64,000 nucleotides of DNA from an uncultured Selenomonas sp. (GTDB lineage Bacteria > Bacillota > Negativicutes > Selenomonadales > Selenomonadaceae). Positions 1 through 8,379 of the stretch are shown here, one piece after another. The position numbers and the translations under genes are program-made. The first letter of the stretch is position 1. Every line of letters starts with the position of its first letter. The stretch is from assembly GCA_905372355.1 (NCBI GenBank), contig CAJPOT010000002.1:1-64000 (forward strand), in the 5' to 3' direction. A model generated the notes under the pieces. It ran no database searches. It was not told where the DNA came from and worked only from the letters and a program-made list of their open reading frames with translations.

Positions 1-52
1 TACGTCGAAAGTACTTGGTTGGAGACGACCTGGGAGGATAGAAAGCTGCTGG
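1..52 (+). rRNA. rrf: 5S ribosomal RNA, 3' end only
   Basis: The first ~50 bases match the 3' part of Firmicutes 5S rRNA as I know it: a GTACTTGGTTGGAGACGACC-type block, then a TGGGAGG run and a closing GCTGCTGG. A strong terminator follows ten bases later. The 5' part of the gene and any 16S/23S genes lie outside the window. The exact 3' end is approximate. Confidence 0.8.
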
Positions 53-60
53 TTCAATTC

Positions 61-88
61 AAAACGCCTGCTCATGCAGGCGTTTTTC
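61..88. terminator. Bidirectional terminator between 5S rRNA and tmcAL
   Basis: Eight-base stem AACGCCTG/CAGGCGTT with a six-base loop, flanked by A and T runs, so it can work in both directions. It sits after the 5S gene and overlaps the last codons of the convergent tmcAL gene (stop at 72-74). Confidence 0.85.
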
Positions 89-1331
89 TCTTATCTGAAA
101 TGAAGAGCGGAGAGCATTGGAAATCCTCGCCGCGTTTTGTGATTTGCGGAAGGCAAAGCCGTCGCATTTCTGTGGCATGAATGTCAAGTGCGAGCATGTT
201 TTCCAAAGTCGTTCGCTTTTCTGGCGGATATTTTAACGCGGCGTCTTTCAAAAAATGACTTGTCTTGCTTATGAGAGGAAGCGAACTTCTCTGCTTGATT
301 TCATGCAGCAAGCTTTTTCCTGCACGATTGAATGCGAGTATACGAGCATAGAGAGGTCCATTCTCATCAAATTTATGAATATCCTGTCGACGAAGGTGCA
401 GCATGATGTGGAATATGAGCCGTTGGATTCGACTTTGCGGATGACGACGACTACGGCATTCATCGAGAAGTTCTTTCATGGTGAGGCAATGAGAAGCGGC
501 ATGCAGCAGTCTGTTTTCAAAACCTTCATTTATACCGTAGATTTCTTGTAAATTTTCCAGAGTATAATGTTCAAGCTGAGCAAGAAGCGGACGAAAAAGC
601 AGATTGATTTCTGGTATAGCTTCTTCCGTATGCGCTTCGAATAAGGCTTCCATGCTGTTTGCAGGAAGAACTTTGGTCAGGAGGTTTCTTCGCGGTGCGG
701 CGGTTTGGATTTCTCGGCGAATGGAACTTGCACTGGCATACGTGTCATGGAGTTCTTCATCATGATAAGCGGCGCCGATTCTTGCCACTGCAAAAGGTTC
801 GATCGAAGCGGCGCAGCAATTCAAGGCGCGCAGGTATTCCAAGGCAAGGATGTTGTTCGGCTGCTTGAGGAAAGCTTCGTTTATACCGCTGCTTTGGGCA
901 ATGGCATGACTTAATGCAGCGGCATAGGAGTGACCTTTTTGTACGTATGCATGGAGCAGTTCCTGCACATCGCTTCTCTTTGCTGAATCCGCTGCGCATT
1001 GAAGCAAGGCGAGAGGGCTTTCTGCGCCGAAGGCAAGACCGTCAACCACACCCAAGCGCGAGAGCAGCGATACGCCTCCGTGTGCGAAATTCTGCGCGCT
1101 GCGCACGGCAAAGGCCGCCGGAAGCTCGAGCACGAGGTCGATGCCGCTCAAAACGGCGTGGCTGGCACGCTGCCATTTATCGAGAATCGCCGGGCAGCCG
1201 CGCTGTGTGAAACTGCCGCTCATCAATGCGACGATGCGGGCTTTGGGATATTTCACGCGTATGGTTTCAATCTGGTAAATGTGCCCGTTATGAAAGGGAT
1301 TGTATTCTGCGATGATGCCGATGACATTCAT
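72..1331 (-). CDS. tmcAL: tRNA(Met) cytidine acetate ligase, TmcAL/YlbM family
   Basis: 419 aa. The N-terminus carries GIIAEYNPFHNGH, the nucleotidyltransferase HxGH-type signature of this family, followed by MSGSFTQRG and a helical C-terminal part; the length is normal for the family. In Bacillus this enzyme ligates acetate to the wobble cytidine of elongator tRNA-Met using ATP. The reading frame stays open far upstream, but the ATG at 1329-1331 has an AAGGAG ribosome site just before it and the upstream residues have no family similarity, so I start there. It is divergent from mnmA, another tRNA-modification gene, across about 80 bases, and ends inside the 5S terminator. Confidence 0.9.
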   Translation of the reverse strand: MNVIGIIAEYNPFHNGHIYQIETIRVKYPKARIVALMSGSFTQRGCPAILDKWQRASHAVLSGIDLVLELPAAFAVRSAQNFAHGGVSLLSRLGVVDGLAFGAESPLALLQCAADSAKRSDVQELLHAYVQKGHSYAAALSHAIAQSSGINEAFLKQPNNILALEYLRALNCCAASIEPFAVARIGAAYHDEELHDTYASASSIRREIQTAAPRRNLLTKVLPANSMEALFEAHTEEAIPEINLLFRPLLAQLEHYTLENLQEIYGINEGFENRLLHAASHCLTMKELLDECRSRRHPQSRIQRLIFHIMLHLRRQDIHKFDENGPLYARILAFNRAGKSLLHEIKQRSSLPLISKTSHFLKDAALKYPPEKRTTLENMLALDIHATEMRRLCLPQITKRGEDFQCSPLFISDKRKTPA

Positions 1332-1409
1332 GGAATCAACTCCTTGTATGGATGGTTCTCTTAGTGTACCATAGAATTGCATGTTGCAGATATTTTCAGG
1401 AGGCAATGG

Positions 1410-2468
1410 ATGAAAAAAAAAGTAGCGGTAGCGATGAGCGGAGGCGTGGACAGTTCGCTTTGTGCAGCTCTTTTGCAGGAACAAGGGTATGAGGTGCTCG
1501 GCATAACCATGCGGCTTTCTGATGATAGTCGTGAGATGAACGGTGTTTCCAGCGCGGCGACAGACGCAAGGCGCGTGGCGGATTTTCTTGGCATAGAGCA
1601 TGTGGTGGCAGATTTTCGTACACTTTTTTCCGATAAGGTCGTTGATTATTTTTTGACGGAATATTTGACGGCACGCACGCCGAATCCTTGTGTGATTTGC
1701 AATCGTTTCTTGAAATTTGGGGAGCTTCTTTCGTTTGCGAGAGAAAAAGGTGCAGATTTTCTTGCCACGGGACATTATGTCCGTGTAGAGAAAGAAGCGG
1801 ATGGATCCTTTGCCTTGAAAAAAGGAAGGGATGAAAAAAAAGATCAATCGTATGTCCTTTATCGTTTGCCTCGGGAAATATTATCGCATATTCTCTTTCC
1901 TCTTGGAAGCTATAGAAAGGAAGAAACGCGAGCCCTTGCCCAAAAACTTTCCCTGCCGGTAGCCAATAAGGCAGAGAGTCAGGAGATCTGCTTTGTACCG
2001 GAAGATGACTACAAAGCGTATTTGTCGCAGCACAGGACAAACCGTTTTCACGCAGGAGATATTATCGATATGCAGGGAAAAATTCTCGGGCAGCACCGAG
2101 GTCTTCCTTTTTATACGATTGGGCAACGAAAGGGGCTTGGCATAGCGGCGGCACATCCTCTCTATGTCATCGCTTTGGATGAGGTAAATAATCGCGTGAT
2201 TGTCGGAAAAAATGAGGAACTTTATGCTTCGTCGCTTTTTGCAAGCGATGTGAATTGGCTGATGGAAGAACCGACACAAGAGATTTCGGTTCATGCCAAG
2301 ATTCGTTACGGCAGTCGTGAGGTGCAGGCGAATGTTTTGCCTTTGAAGGATAGGGCGGTCAAGGTATCCTTTCTTGAACCACAGCGAGCTGTTACGCCGG
2401 GGCAATCCGTTGTTTTTTATTCCGGAGAGCGCCTTGTAGGCGGGGCAACGATTGAGTCGCGGACATGA
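1410..2468 (+). CDS. mnmA: tRNA-specific 2-thiouridylase MnmA
   Basis: 352 aa. It thiolates position 2 of the wobble uridine in tRNA-Lys, -Glu and -Gln, taking sulfur from a cysteine desulfurase relay. The PP-loop AMSGGVDSS is at the N-terminus. The two catalytic cysteines are in NPCVICN and SQEICFVPE, followed by the tRNA-binding and beta-barrel C-terminal domains. The start is ATG 1410, preceded six bases earlier by a perfect AGGAGG (1398-1403); the frame is open 11 codons further upstream without a ribosome site. Divergent from tmcAL. Confidence 0.95.
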   Translation: MKKKVAVAMSGGVDSSLCAALLQEQGYEVLGITMRLSDDSREMNGVSSAATDARRVADFLGIEHVVADFRTLFSDKVVDYFLTEYLTARTPNPCVICNRFLKFGELLSFAREKGADFLATGHYVRVEKEADGSFALKKGRDEKKDQSYVLYRLPREILSHILFPLGSYRKEETRALAQKLSLPVANKAESQEICFVPEDDYKAYLSQHRTNRFHAGDIIDMQGKILGQHRGLPFYTIGQRKGLGIAAAHPLYVIALDEVNNRVIVGKNEELYASSLFASDVNWLMEEPTQEISVHAKIRYGSREVQANVLPLKDRAVKVSFLEPQRAVTPGQSVVFYSGERLVGGATIESRT

Positions 2469-2566
2469 ACGCGGCATATTTCAAGGGTTTTTCTTGCGAA
2501 AACGCTATTCTTGTTGCATAATAAGGAAAAGGCCTTATCGCTTTGTAATCTTGGGAGGGTGAATCT

Positions 2567-3685
2567 ATGGCGATGTTTTCCAAGTCGCAGAAGATGCGTT
2601 TCTTTCTTGCGATATTCTTGCTGCTTTTGGCAACATGCGGCTGCGGGGCATGGTATTTTTTCTATTATACGAAAACGCCGGAGTATGGGCTGGAAAAAAT
2701 CAGAATGTCCTTTGAAAAGCATGATTGGCAAACATTCGAGAAATACGTTGATTTAGATGCTTTGCTGGGCAACTCTACGGAAACATTGATTCAGGCTATG
2801 ATTGATACGGATCGTCCGATGTCCGGAGACGCCAAGGCGGCTATGAATGGTTTCGTGCAGATGTTCAAGGCGCCTTTGGCATTGACACTGCGTACGGAAG
2901 TGCAGTATTACGTTGAAAATGGCGAATGGAAAAACAGTGGGACGGCATCGGAGACGCAAGATCCGATGAGCCTTGATATGGTGCTTACGAGGATCGGACT
3001 CAAGACGATACAGTTCCGCAACATTGATTACGTCGCAACGGATCGGGAGACGGGAACGGCACGCGCCGGCGTACGCGTTTATCAGGCGGATATTGGTGAG
3101 GAATTCATTTTTGAAGTGAAGCTTGTGCAGGGCGGAGATGGCGTCTGGCGCGTGACGGAAATACAGAACCTTCATGATTTCGTTGCGATGATTGCCAAGG
3201 CGCACGATGCGATACTGGCAGATTATCTTGCTAAATCTCAGGCCATCATAGATGCTCACGGAAAATCAGTGCAGGAGATCGAGCAGGAATTCAGCAGCAC
3301 TTTGCAGAAAGGCTCTCTTGGCAATGATGCAACGCGTCAGGCATTGAAGACCATCATGCTGGAGAAGGCCGCGGCAGACTGGACGCAGCGCAAAGCTGAG
3401 CTGTCTGACCTCACAGTGCCGCCCATGGCGGATACGCTACACCATCTCCGTCTGCGCAGCTGTGATATGCGCATTGCTTACATCCTTGGGTATGCGGCAT
3501 GGCTGGACGACAAGAAGGCGGCGACCATCCGCGAGGCGCAGGCGAAACTGAAACAGGCAAAGACACTGGAAAACGAAGCAGCTGCGCTTGCACGCCACAT
3601 GTCGGGACAATCGAATGCCGTTCCACAACCGCAGCAAAAACCAACAGGAAATGAAACATCGGAAAGCATGACGGAACTGCAATAG
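2567..3685 (+). CDS. Membrane-anchored protein with DUF2939-like N-terminal region
   Basis: 372 aa. A hydrophobic segment (about residues 11-32) with small residues and two cysteines (TCGCG) could be a signal anchor or a loose lipobox. After it, the YYTKTPEYGLEKIRMSFEKH region, describing a chain that treats residue runs as a domain before DWQTFEKYVDLDAL, resembles DUF2939 proteins. The middle part is mixed alpha/beta. Residues from about 250 to the end are helical and Lys/Ala/Gln-rich, ending in a Gln/Pro-rich tail. The start has GGGAGGGTG nine bases upstream. It stands alone between mnmA and a strong terminator. Function unknown; probably extracytoplasmic. Confidence 0.7.
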   Translation: MAMFSKSQKMRFFLAIFLLLLATCGCGAWYFFYYTKTPEYGLEKIRMSFEKHDWQTFEKYVDLDALLGNSTETLIQAMIDTDRPMSGDAKAAMNGFVQMFKAPLALTLRTEVQYYVENGEWKNSGTASETQDPMSLDMVLTRIGLKTIQFRNIDYVATDRETGTARAGVRVYQADIGEEFIFEVKLVQGGDGVWRVTEIQNLHDFVAMIAKAHDAILADYLAKSQAIIDAHGKSVQEIEQEFSSTLQKGSLGNDATRQALKTIMLEKAAADWTQRKAELSDLTVPPMADTLHHLRLRSCDMRIAYILGYAAWLDDKKAATIREAQAKLKQAKTLENEAAALARHMSGQSNAVPQPQQKPTGNETSESMTELQ

Positions 3686-3697
3686 GAATCCATGGGA

Positions 3698-3723
3698 GAG
3701 CCGCCGTAATCGGCGGCTTTTTG
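3698..3723 (+). terminator. Rho-independent terminator
   Basis: Seven-base stem GCCGCCG/CGGCGGC with loop TAAT, followed by five T. It ends the preceding gene and separates it from the BirA-controlled promoter. Confidence 0.9.
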
Positions 3724-3731
3724 CATGCTCT

Positions 3732-3764
3732 TTTGTCAACTGATTCTTACGAAAGGTTGACGAA
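3732..3764. promoter_or_regulatory. BirA-type biotin operator
   Basis: TTTGTCAAC (3732-3740), a 15-base spacer, then GTTGACGAA (3756-3764): an inverted repeat with one mismatch over nine positions. The arms and the AAC-N15-GTT spacing match the BirA operator form I recall from Bacillus bio genes. The right arm contains the -35 box of the promoter that reads into the bioY cluster, so BirA-biotinyl-AMP binding would block transcription when biotin is plentiful. Confidence 0.8.
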
Positions 3765-3785
3765 AGAAGATGCTTTATCTATAAT
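3757..3785 (+). promoter_or_regulatory. Sigma-A promoter of the bioY cluster
   Basis: TTGACG (3757-3762), a 17-base spacer, TATAAT (3780-3785). The -35 lies within the right arm of the BirA-type operator. The first gene starts 30 bases after the -10 box. Confidence 0.85.
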
Positions 3786-3814
3786 GAGTTTACTGAACTT
3801 TTGGAGGTGAATGG

Positions 3815-4396
3815 ATGGAGAGTGTTTTGCATCTTGCACGCATGATGGCAGAACTGCATCTTGCCGAATATGAAGGTGCAAGAATTGCCAAGATTTCTTG
3901 GAGAAAAGAGCCGCGTCCAGAGGCGGAATATGGAGTACACTTTCAAAAACATGGAAACCGTTTTTTGAAAATGGCATGCTGTGAAACAAAGAAACCTTTG
4001 ATGGGAGAAATCTCCGTGAGTCTCATACTTGGAAAAGAGGGCGTTGAAAAATCGCAAAGAGTACCCAAAAAGGAGAGGATGTTGAAAAATACTGGAACAA
4101 CGTGGCGATGTTTTTCTTATGCAGAGGTTCTTTCTTTTGTTGCAGCGGCGGGTGATGAAAACAGCATACATCGTCAAGAGCCTGCCATTGTACCCGGGAT
4201 GCTGATTTTACAGAAACTTTTAACAGAGCGGCCTATGACGCGGCAGGTGGAAATACGCTTTTTTCATCCACTCTACTGCGGGGAAGAACTCCATTTCTTG
4301 CCAGAGAAGGATGGATGTTTAGCGGTGGTGAAGGGAGAACGAAAATTCTTTTATCGTCTATGGAAGAGTGAATGCTCCGATGCAGGACATGGTTGA
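3815..4396 (+). CDS. MaoC-like hot-dog fold hydratase, first gene of the biotin-regulated cluster
   Basis: 193 aa. The C-terminal half fits a MaoC/R-specific enoyl-CoA hydratase domain: FSYAEVLSFVAAAGDENSIH contains the GDxNxxH signature with D114 and H119 as the expected catalytic pair, followed by PGML and a VEIRFFHPLYCGEEL strand. The N-terminal half (about 1-95) has no signature but could be a degenerate first hot-dog repeat (it includes a PLMGEISVSL strand). GGAGG lies just upstream of the ATG. It is the first gene behind the BirA-type operator, 54 bases before bioY, which links it to biotin or its pimelate precursor. The substrate is unknown. Confidence 0.6.
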   Translation: MESVLHLARMMAELHLAEYEGARIAKISWRKEPRPEAEYGVHFQKHGNRFLKMACCETKKPLMGEISVSLILGKEGVEKSQRVPKKERMLKNTGTTWRCFSYAEVLSFVAAAGDENSIHRQEPAIVPGMLILQKLLTERPMTRQVEIRFFHPLYCGEELHFLPEKDGCLAVVKGERKFFYRLWKSECSDAGHG

Positions 4397-4449
4397 AGGT
4401 TGCATTTCCGACTACAGCGAACATTAAAAAGAAGTGAGGTTTGAAAAGT

Positions 4450-4998
4450 ATGAAACAAGAAGATATGATGTCTGTGCAAAGGATAACAAAGATGGCACTT
4501 TGTGTGGCGTTTTGCTGTGTCGCCGCGTATATTTCCATCCCGTTGCCGTTCACTACGGCGATGATCACAGCTTTGACGCTTGCGATGAATCTTACAGCTT
4601 TTATCTTGAAACCGCGAGAAACGTTTGTGGTGCTTTGCGTCTACACTCTGCTTGGGTGCATTGGTCTGCCCGTCTTTGTCGGCGGTACGTCAGGTTTGGG
4701 AAAACTTCTCGGCCCTACGGGGGGATTCATCATCGCTTTTGTTATTGCCTACCCGATTGTCAGTTGCCTCAAGGGGACGGGAAATTCGTTTAAACGTTTC
4801 ATGTTGGCAGCCGTTTTTGTTGGTATTCCCATCACATATATCGGGGGATTAACTTCCATGATGCTTTTGATGGATGTCAGTCTTTGGCAGGCTCTCGTTA
4901 TGGCAGTTTTTCCATTCATTCCAGGAGATGTCTTGAAGGCTGCCTTGGCTGCATTTCTGGGTGTAAAACTCAACAAAATTTTCCGTCAGAGCGAATGA
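4450..4998 (+). CDS. bioY: Biotin transporter BioY (ECF S-component)
   Basis: 182 aa, about six membrane helices. The family pattern is clear: ISIPLPFTTAMITALTLAMN, then LGCIGLPVF and a GPTGGFIIAF helix start, then GD near the end. It is the substrate-binding membrane subunit for biotin uptake and would use a shared EcfA/T module not encoded here. I choose ATG 4450, ten bases after GTGAGG, over the TTG at 4441. One base separates its stop from the thiolase start, so the genes are probably translationally coupled. Its place behind a BirA-type operator agrees with the role. Confidence 0.93.
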   Translation: MKQEDMMSVQRITKMALCVAFCCVAAYISIPLPFTTAMITALTLAMNLTAFILKPRETFVVLCVYTLLGCIGLPVFVGGTSGLGKLLGPTGGFIIAFVIAYPIVSCLKGTGNSFKRFMLAAVFVGIPITYIGGLTSMMLLMDVSLWQALVMAVFPFIPGDVLKAALAAFLGVKLNKIFRQSE

Positions 4999-4999
4999 T

Positions 5000-6142
5000 A
5001 TGAAAAATGTTTACATATTCGGCGGTTTGCGAACTCCGCTTGCAAAGCATGGGGGACATTTTCGTAGTTTACGTCCGGAATATTTCACAGCAGAACTTTT
5101 GAGCGCCTTGTTGAAACAATATAGCATCGACGAGGTGGATGCCATTTTTTGCGGTAATGCTGTAGGAACAGGGGGGAATCTGACTCGCTTGACGGCGCTG
5201 TTGGCGGGCATAGATGAACGAGTACCTGCTGTGACGATTGATATGCAATGTGCTTCGGCGGCGGCTTCGTTGGATTTTGCTTTTTCGCGACTTGCCAGTG
5301 GACAAGGACATCTTTATGTTGCGGGCGGCATGGAAAGTCGCTCCTTGCAGCCTGTGCGGCGTTATGCCGAGACAGATGAGCGCCATGCATTATTTCCGCA
5401 TGGCGAATATATGACAGCACAGTTTTCACCGAAAGAGCTTACCGAAAATGCCATGTTGCGAGGGGCGGAACGGACAGCAAAGGAAGAGAAAGTGAGCCGT
5501 ACAGAGCTTGAAGAATGGGCTATAAGAAGTCATGCTCGGGCTGCTGCTGCACGTCGTGAAGGCAGTCTGCAAGAACTTATCTTTCCTGTTGCAGGCTTGT
5601 CGGAAGATGATGGCATACGAGAAACGATGAGTTTCGACTTTCTCAAGCGATTGCCACCTCTCTTTGGCACGGGAGGGCTTACGACAGCTGGAACATCATG
5701 CAGAACGAACGACGGTGCGGCACTCGCGCTTCTTTGTTCTGAAGAATATCTGACAAAAATGGAAAAGAAACCAGAAGTTCGACTTTTGGCGATGGAAATG
5801 TCAGGTGGTGATCCGCTTTACAGTCCGCGTGGCGCCATGCAGGCTGCCGATCAACTTTTGGAGAGAATGCGGCTTTCCTATGAGGATATGGCAGCGATTG
5901 AATTCAATGAGGCATTTGCTGTCATAGACGTTCTCTTTGCGCGGCGATACCCAAAGCTTGTTGAACGGTACAATACATTTGGTGGTGCGCTTGCTTATGG
6001 ACATCCTTACGGTGCATCGGGAGCGGTGCTTCTCCTACACCTGATTGAGGCAGTAAAGAAACATGGTGGAGGTTATGGTCTTCTCTCCATTGCCGGTGCG
6101 GGAGGCGTCGGAGAAGCAATCCTGTTGGAGGTTTGTGAATGA
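5000..6142 (+). CDS. Thiolase-family protein of the BirA-controlled cluster (YhfS-like), second catalytic Cys missing
   Basis: 380 aa, full length for a type II thiolase. The nucleophilic cysteine is present (C84 in DMQCASAAAS), as are NEAF and the histidine of GHPYGASGA (H335). The C-terminal motif that normally carries the acid/base cysteine (LCIGGGxG) reads SIAGAGGVG, with alanine at 365. That change should impair ordinary thiolysis or Claisen chemistry, so a modified reaction or an acyl-transfer role is possible. It is coupled to bioY upstream and overlaps the ligase downstream by four bases (ATGA). Bacillus yhfS/yhfT/yhfU (bioY) is a comparable BirA-linked set, known from memory. Confidence 0.8.
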   Translation: MKNVYIFGGLRTPLAKHGGHFRSLRPEYFTAELLSALLKQYSIDEVDAIFCGNAVGTGGNLTRLTALLAGIDERVPAVTIDMQCASAAASLDFAFSRLASGQGHLYVAGGMESRSLQPVRRYAETDERHALFPHGEYMTAQFSPKELTENAMLRGAERTAKEEKVSRTELEEWAIRSHARAAAARREGSLQELIFPVAGLSEDDGIRETMSFDFLKRLPPLFGTGGLTTAGTSCRTNDGAALALLCSEEYLTKMEKKPEVRLLAMEMSGGDPLYSPRGAMQAADQLLERMRLSYEDMAAIEFNEAFAVIDVLFARRYPKLVERYNTFGGALAYGHPYGASGAVLLLHLIEAVKKHGGGYGLLSIAGAGGVGEAILLEVCE

Positions 6143-7473
6143 ATTATTATCTATTGCTCAAGGAGCGGTCGATTTCTTATGCAGAGAAGCCATTTCTTTA
6201 CATTGGTGAAGAAATATACAGTTATCGTGCTTTTTTCACAAAAATTGAGAGAATGACACAACACCTTTCGCGCGTTATAAAAGATGACCTAGAGAATGCC
6301 GATGTACTTGTTTCTGCTGAATCTTTTCTCAACCAGGCGCTGCTCTTCTTTGCTGTGCAGAAATTTAATGCTCGTCCGATCTTGCTGCACCATGGTCTCA
6401 TCGAATCAGATATAGAACATATTGCAAAAACGAATGACTTGCAGGGAATTTTTATCTTAAATGCTGAAGGTCTATCATACAAACGTTTTCCTTATGAAGC
6501 TCGACAACATGAATATCCCGATTGCCTTGGGGTCTTGAGTTCAGGAACGACAGGCACACCAAAGGTCATGTATCGTACGTTTGAAAGTTGGGCGGGATTT
6601 TTCCCGGTGCAAAATGAAATCTTTGGATTGAAAGAAACGTCTTGCCTTTTCTTTCATGGCAGCCTGAGTTTTACTGGTAACCTCAATGCTTTTCTCGCCG
6701 CACTATTCATAGGTGCTTCTGTTTGTACGAGTGAATGCACGAACGTGAAATTATGGATTGCTTTAATGGAGAAACATACAGCAGATATCATCTATCTTGT
6801 TCCTGCAAAACTACGTCTTCTGGTAGAAGCTATTAAGGTTGCCATTTCGAGTGTGAGGTCTGTGTTTACGGGGTCTCAAATTATCTCTGCGTCTCTCTTA
6901 CGCTTGTTGCAGAGAAAACTGCCAAATGCTTCCATCGTCCTATACTATGGAGCAAGTGAACTCAATTACATCACTTATGCGCACTGCAGAGACTGTACGC
7001 GTGATCCGAGGAATGTTGGAATACCATTTCCAGGAGTGGACATCTCTGTTGCGGACGGATTGATTTATGTAAATACGCCCTTTCATGTAAGTGGCATCAC
7101 ATTACCATTTACTTTGCACGACAAGGGATATATGAATGAGCAAGGCGAATTGATTTTCGAGGGACGCGAACAGGCGTGGGTAAACAAAGGTGGTTTCAAA
7201 ATCAGTCTGGAGCGTGTGGAATTGAAGATTAAGGCTGTTGCAGGCATTCGTGAGGCAGCTGTTCTTCCGGTGGAGGATGAGGTGCGAGGTGCAGACCTTG
7301 TCGCATTTCTTGTGCCTTCTGATGGGATTGAAAAAAAGAAACTTCGTCGTATGGTGCGCAGCGCACTTTTGCCTGTTGAGATGCCGAAAAAGATATATTT
7401 TCTTGCAGAAATTCCACTCAACGATCGTGGTAAACTGGCAAAAGACCTATTGTTGAAGGAAATCAGAAAATAG
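6139..7473 (+). CDS. AMP-forming acyl-CoA ligase family protein (YhfT-like)
   Basis: 444 aa, shorter than a typical acyl-CoA synthetase. The P-loop-like SSGTTGTPKVMYR is at about residues 132-144. The A5 motif is YYGASELNYI. GRGEQ-type A8 appears as EGREQAWVNKGGFKIS, and the C-terminal lysine motif is DRGKLAKD. It should activate a carboxylic acid with ATP. GGAGG precedes the ATG, which overlaps the thiolase stop. It ends the cluster under the BirA-type operator, so the acid may be a biotin precursor or biotin-related; this is inference. Confidence 0.8.
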   Translation: MNYYLLLKERSISYAEKPFLYIGEEIYSYRAFFTKIERMTQHLSRVIKDDLENADVLVSAESFLNQALLFFAVQKFNARPILLHHGLIESDIEHIAKTNDLQGIFILNAEGLSYKRFPYEARQHEYPDCLGVLSSGTTGTPKVMYRTFESWAGFFPVQNEIFGLKETSCLFFHGSLSFTGNLNAFLAALFIGASVCTSECTNVKLWIALMEKHTADIIYLVPAKLRLLVEAIKVAISSVRSVFTGSQIISASLLRLLQRKLPNASIVLYYGASELNYITYAHCRDCTRDPRNVGIPFPGVDISVADGLIYVNTPFHVSGITLPFTLHDKGYMNEQGELIFEGREQAWVNKGGFKISLERVELKIKAVAGIREAAVLPVEDEVRGADLVAFLVPSDGIEKKKLRRMVRSALLPVEMPKKIYFLAEIPLNDRGKLAKDLLLKEIRK

Positions 7474-7563
7474 CCAGGAATGGAGACGATCAACGCAATA
7501 TTTCATGGAAATCCATTCACAAGTATGATAAAATGGATAGAATTAAGAAAGAGTATATTTGTA

Positions 7564-7604
7564 CCATTAAGGAAGGATGGATAGATTCCGTGCTTCTTTA
7601 ATGG
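7564..7604 (+). other. Inverted repeat in the leader of the NYN gene
   Basis: CCATTAAGGAAG (7564-7575) pairs with CTTCTTTAATGG (7593-7604) over 12 positions with one G-U, around a 17-base loop. No T run follows, so it is not an ordinary terminator. It lies 37 bases before the NYN protein start and could be an RNA structure or an operator. Confidence 0.5.
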
Positions 7605-7640
7605 AGTTAATCATTATGAAATTGCGAGGTTTTATTTTTG

Positions 7641-8366
7641 ATGACATTTGATTCAAGTACAGAGACGGTGGCTGTTCTTTACGATATTGAGAATGCGCCT
7701 TTTGAGATGCTGGATTTTACTTTAGGGAAGGCACGGAAATTTTTTCCTTGCCGTATGATCGTTGTCTCCGATTGGGAAAAGCACCCCGAGCAGAAGCGGT
7801 GGAATCGCTTGATGTCTCGCAAGGGGCTTACTTTCCGCCAGATTGATCGAAAGGTCGATGGCAAGAATTCACTGGATTACGCATTGTTCGACATGGCGAA
7901 AATCCTGCGTGATGAGGGCGTGCGCCGCTTTCTTATCGTGACGACGGATTCCGATTTCGTAGCGATTGCTCAGATGCTGCGCGAAAGCGACACGCCGTGT
8001 CACATCATCGGCGTGGGAACAGAGCAGGCGAGTCAGTCTCTTCGTGATGCTTATGATGAATTTTATTGCTATCCGCCTGTCAAGAAGAAGAAAGCGAAGG
8101 CGCAAGAGCAAGACGCGCTGGAAGAAAAGGACAAGCAGAAAGCAGGAGGCAAGGCTGACAAAAAACAGCAGAAGAAGCAAGCGAAGAAAAATCAGGAAGA
8201 TGCAGCAAAGGAGTCTGACAAGCAGCTTTCTCTTGCAGGGAAGAATATTTTACAAGTGCGCTTGCCCAAATCTCTTTTTGACAAGCTGCAGAAGAAAAAG
8301 CGTCATGAAGATGTTGATATGGAACAGCTTGTGACATATCTTTTGATGCGCGGTTTGAACGACTGA
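7641..8366 (+). CDS. NYN-domain (PIN-like) putative RNase
   Basis: 241 aa. Residues about 8-145 form a NYN domain of the LabA/DUF88 type with its acidic residues in VLYDIEN, LDYALFDMAK and VTTDSDFVAIAQML; the Asp residues are expected to bind metal in a PIN-like nuclease site. Residues about 150-205 are a Lys/Gln/Glu-rich disordered linker. The end (about 210-241) is a small helical module with VRLPKSLFDKL. ATG 7641 is taken in place of the adjacent TTG; GCGAGG lies 11 bases upstream. Together with the next two genes it forms a tight set. An RNA-processing role is inference. Confidence 0.75.
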   Translation: MTFDSSTETVAVLYDIENAPFEMLDFTLGKARKFFPCRMIVVSDWEKHPEQKRWNRLMSRKGLTFRQIDRKVDGKNSLDYALFDMAKILRDEGVRRFLIVTTDSDFVAIAQMLRESDTPCHIIGVGTEQASQSLRDAYDEFYCYPPVKKKKAKAQEQDALEEKDKQKAGGKADKKQQKKQAKKNQEDAAKESDKQLSLAGKNILQVRLPKSLFDKLQKKKRHEDVDMEQLVTYLLMRGLND

Positions 8367-8379
8367 GGCGAGGTGGAGC

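Noticed and set aside
1332..1847. Extra 172-codon N-terminal extension of the tmcAL frame
   Set aside because: It overlaps divergent mnmA, has no family similarity and no ribosome site; the ATG at 1331 has a clear AAGGAG.
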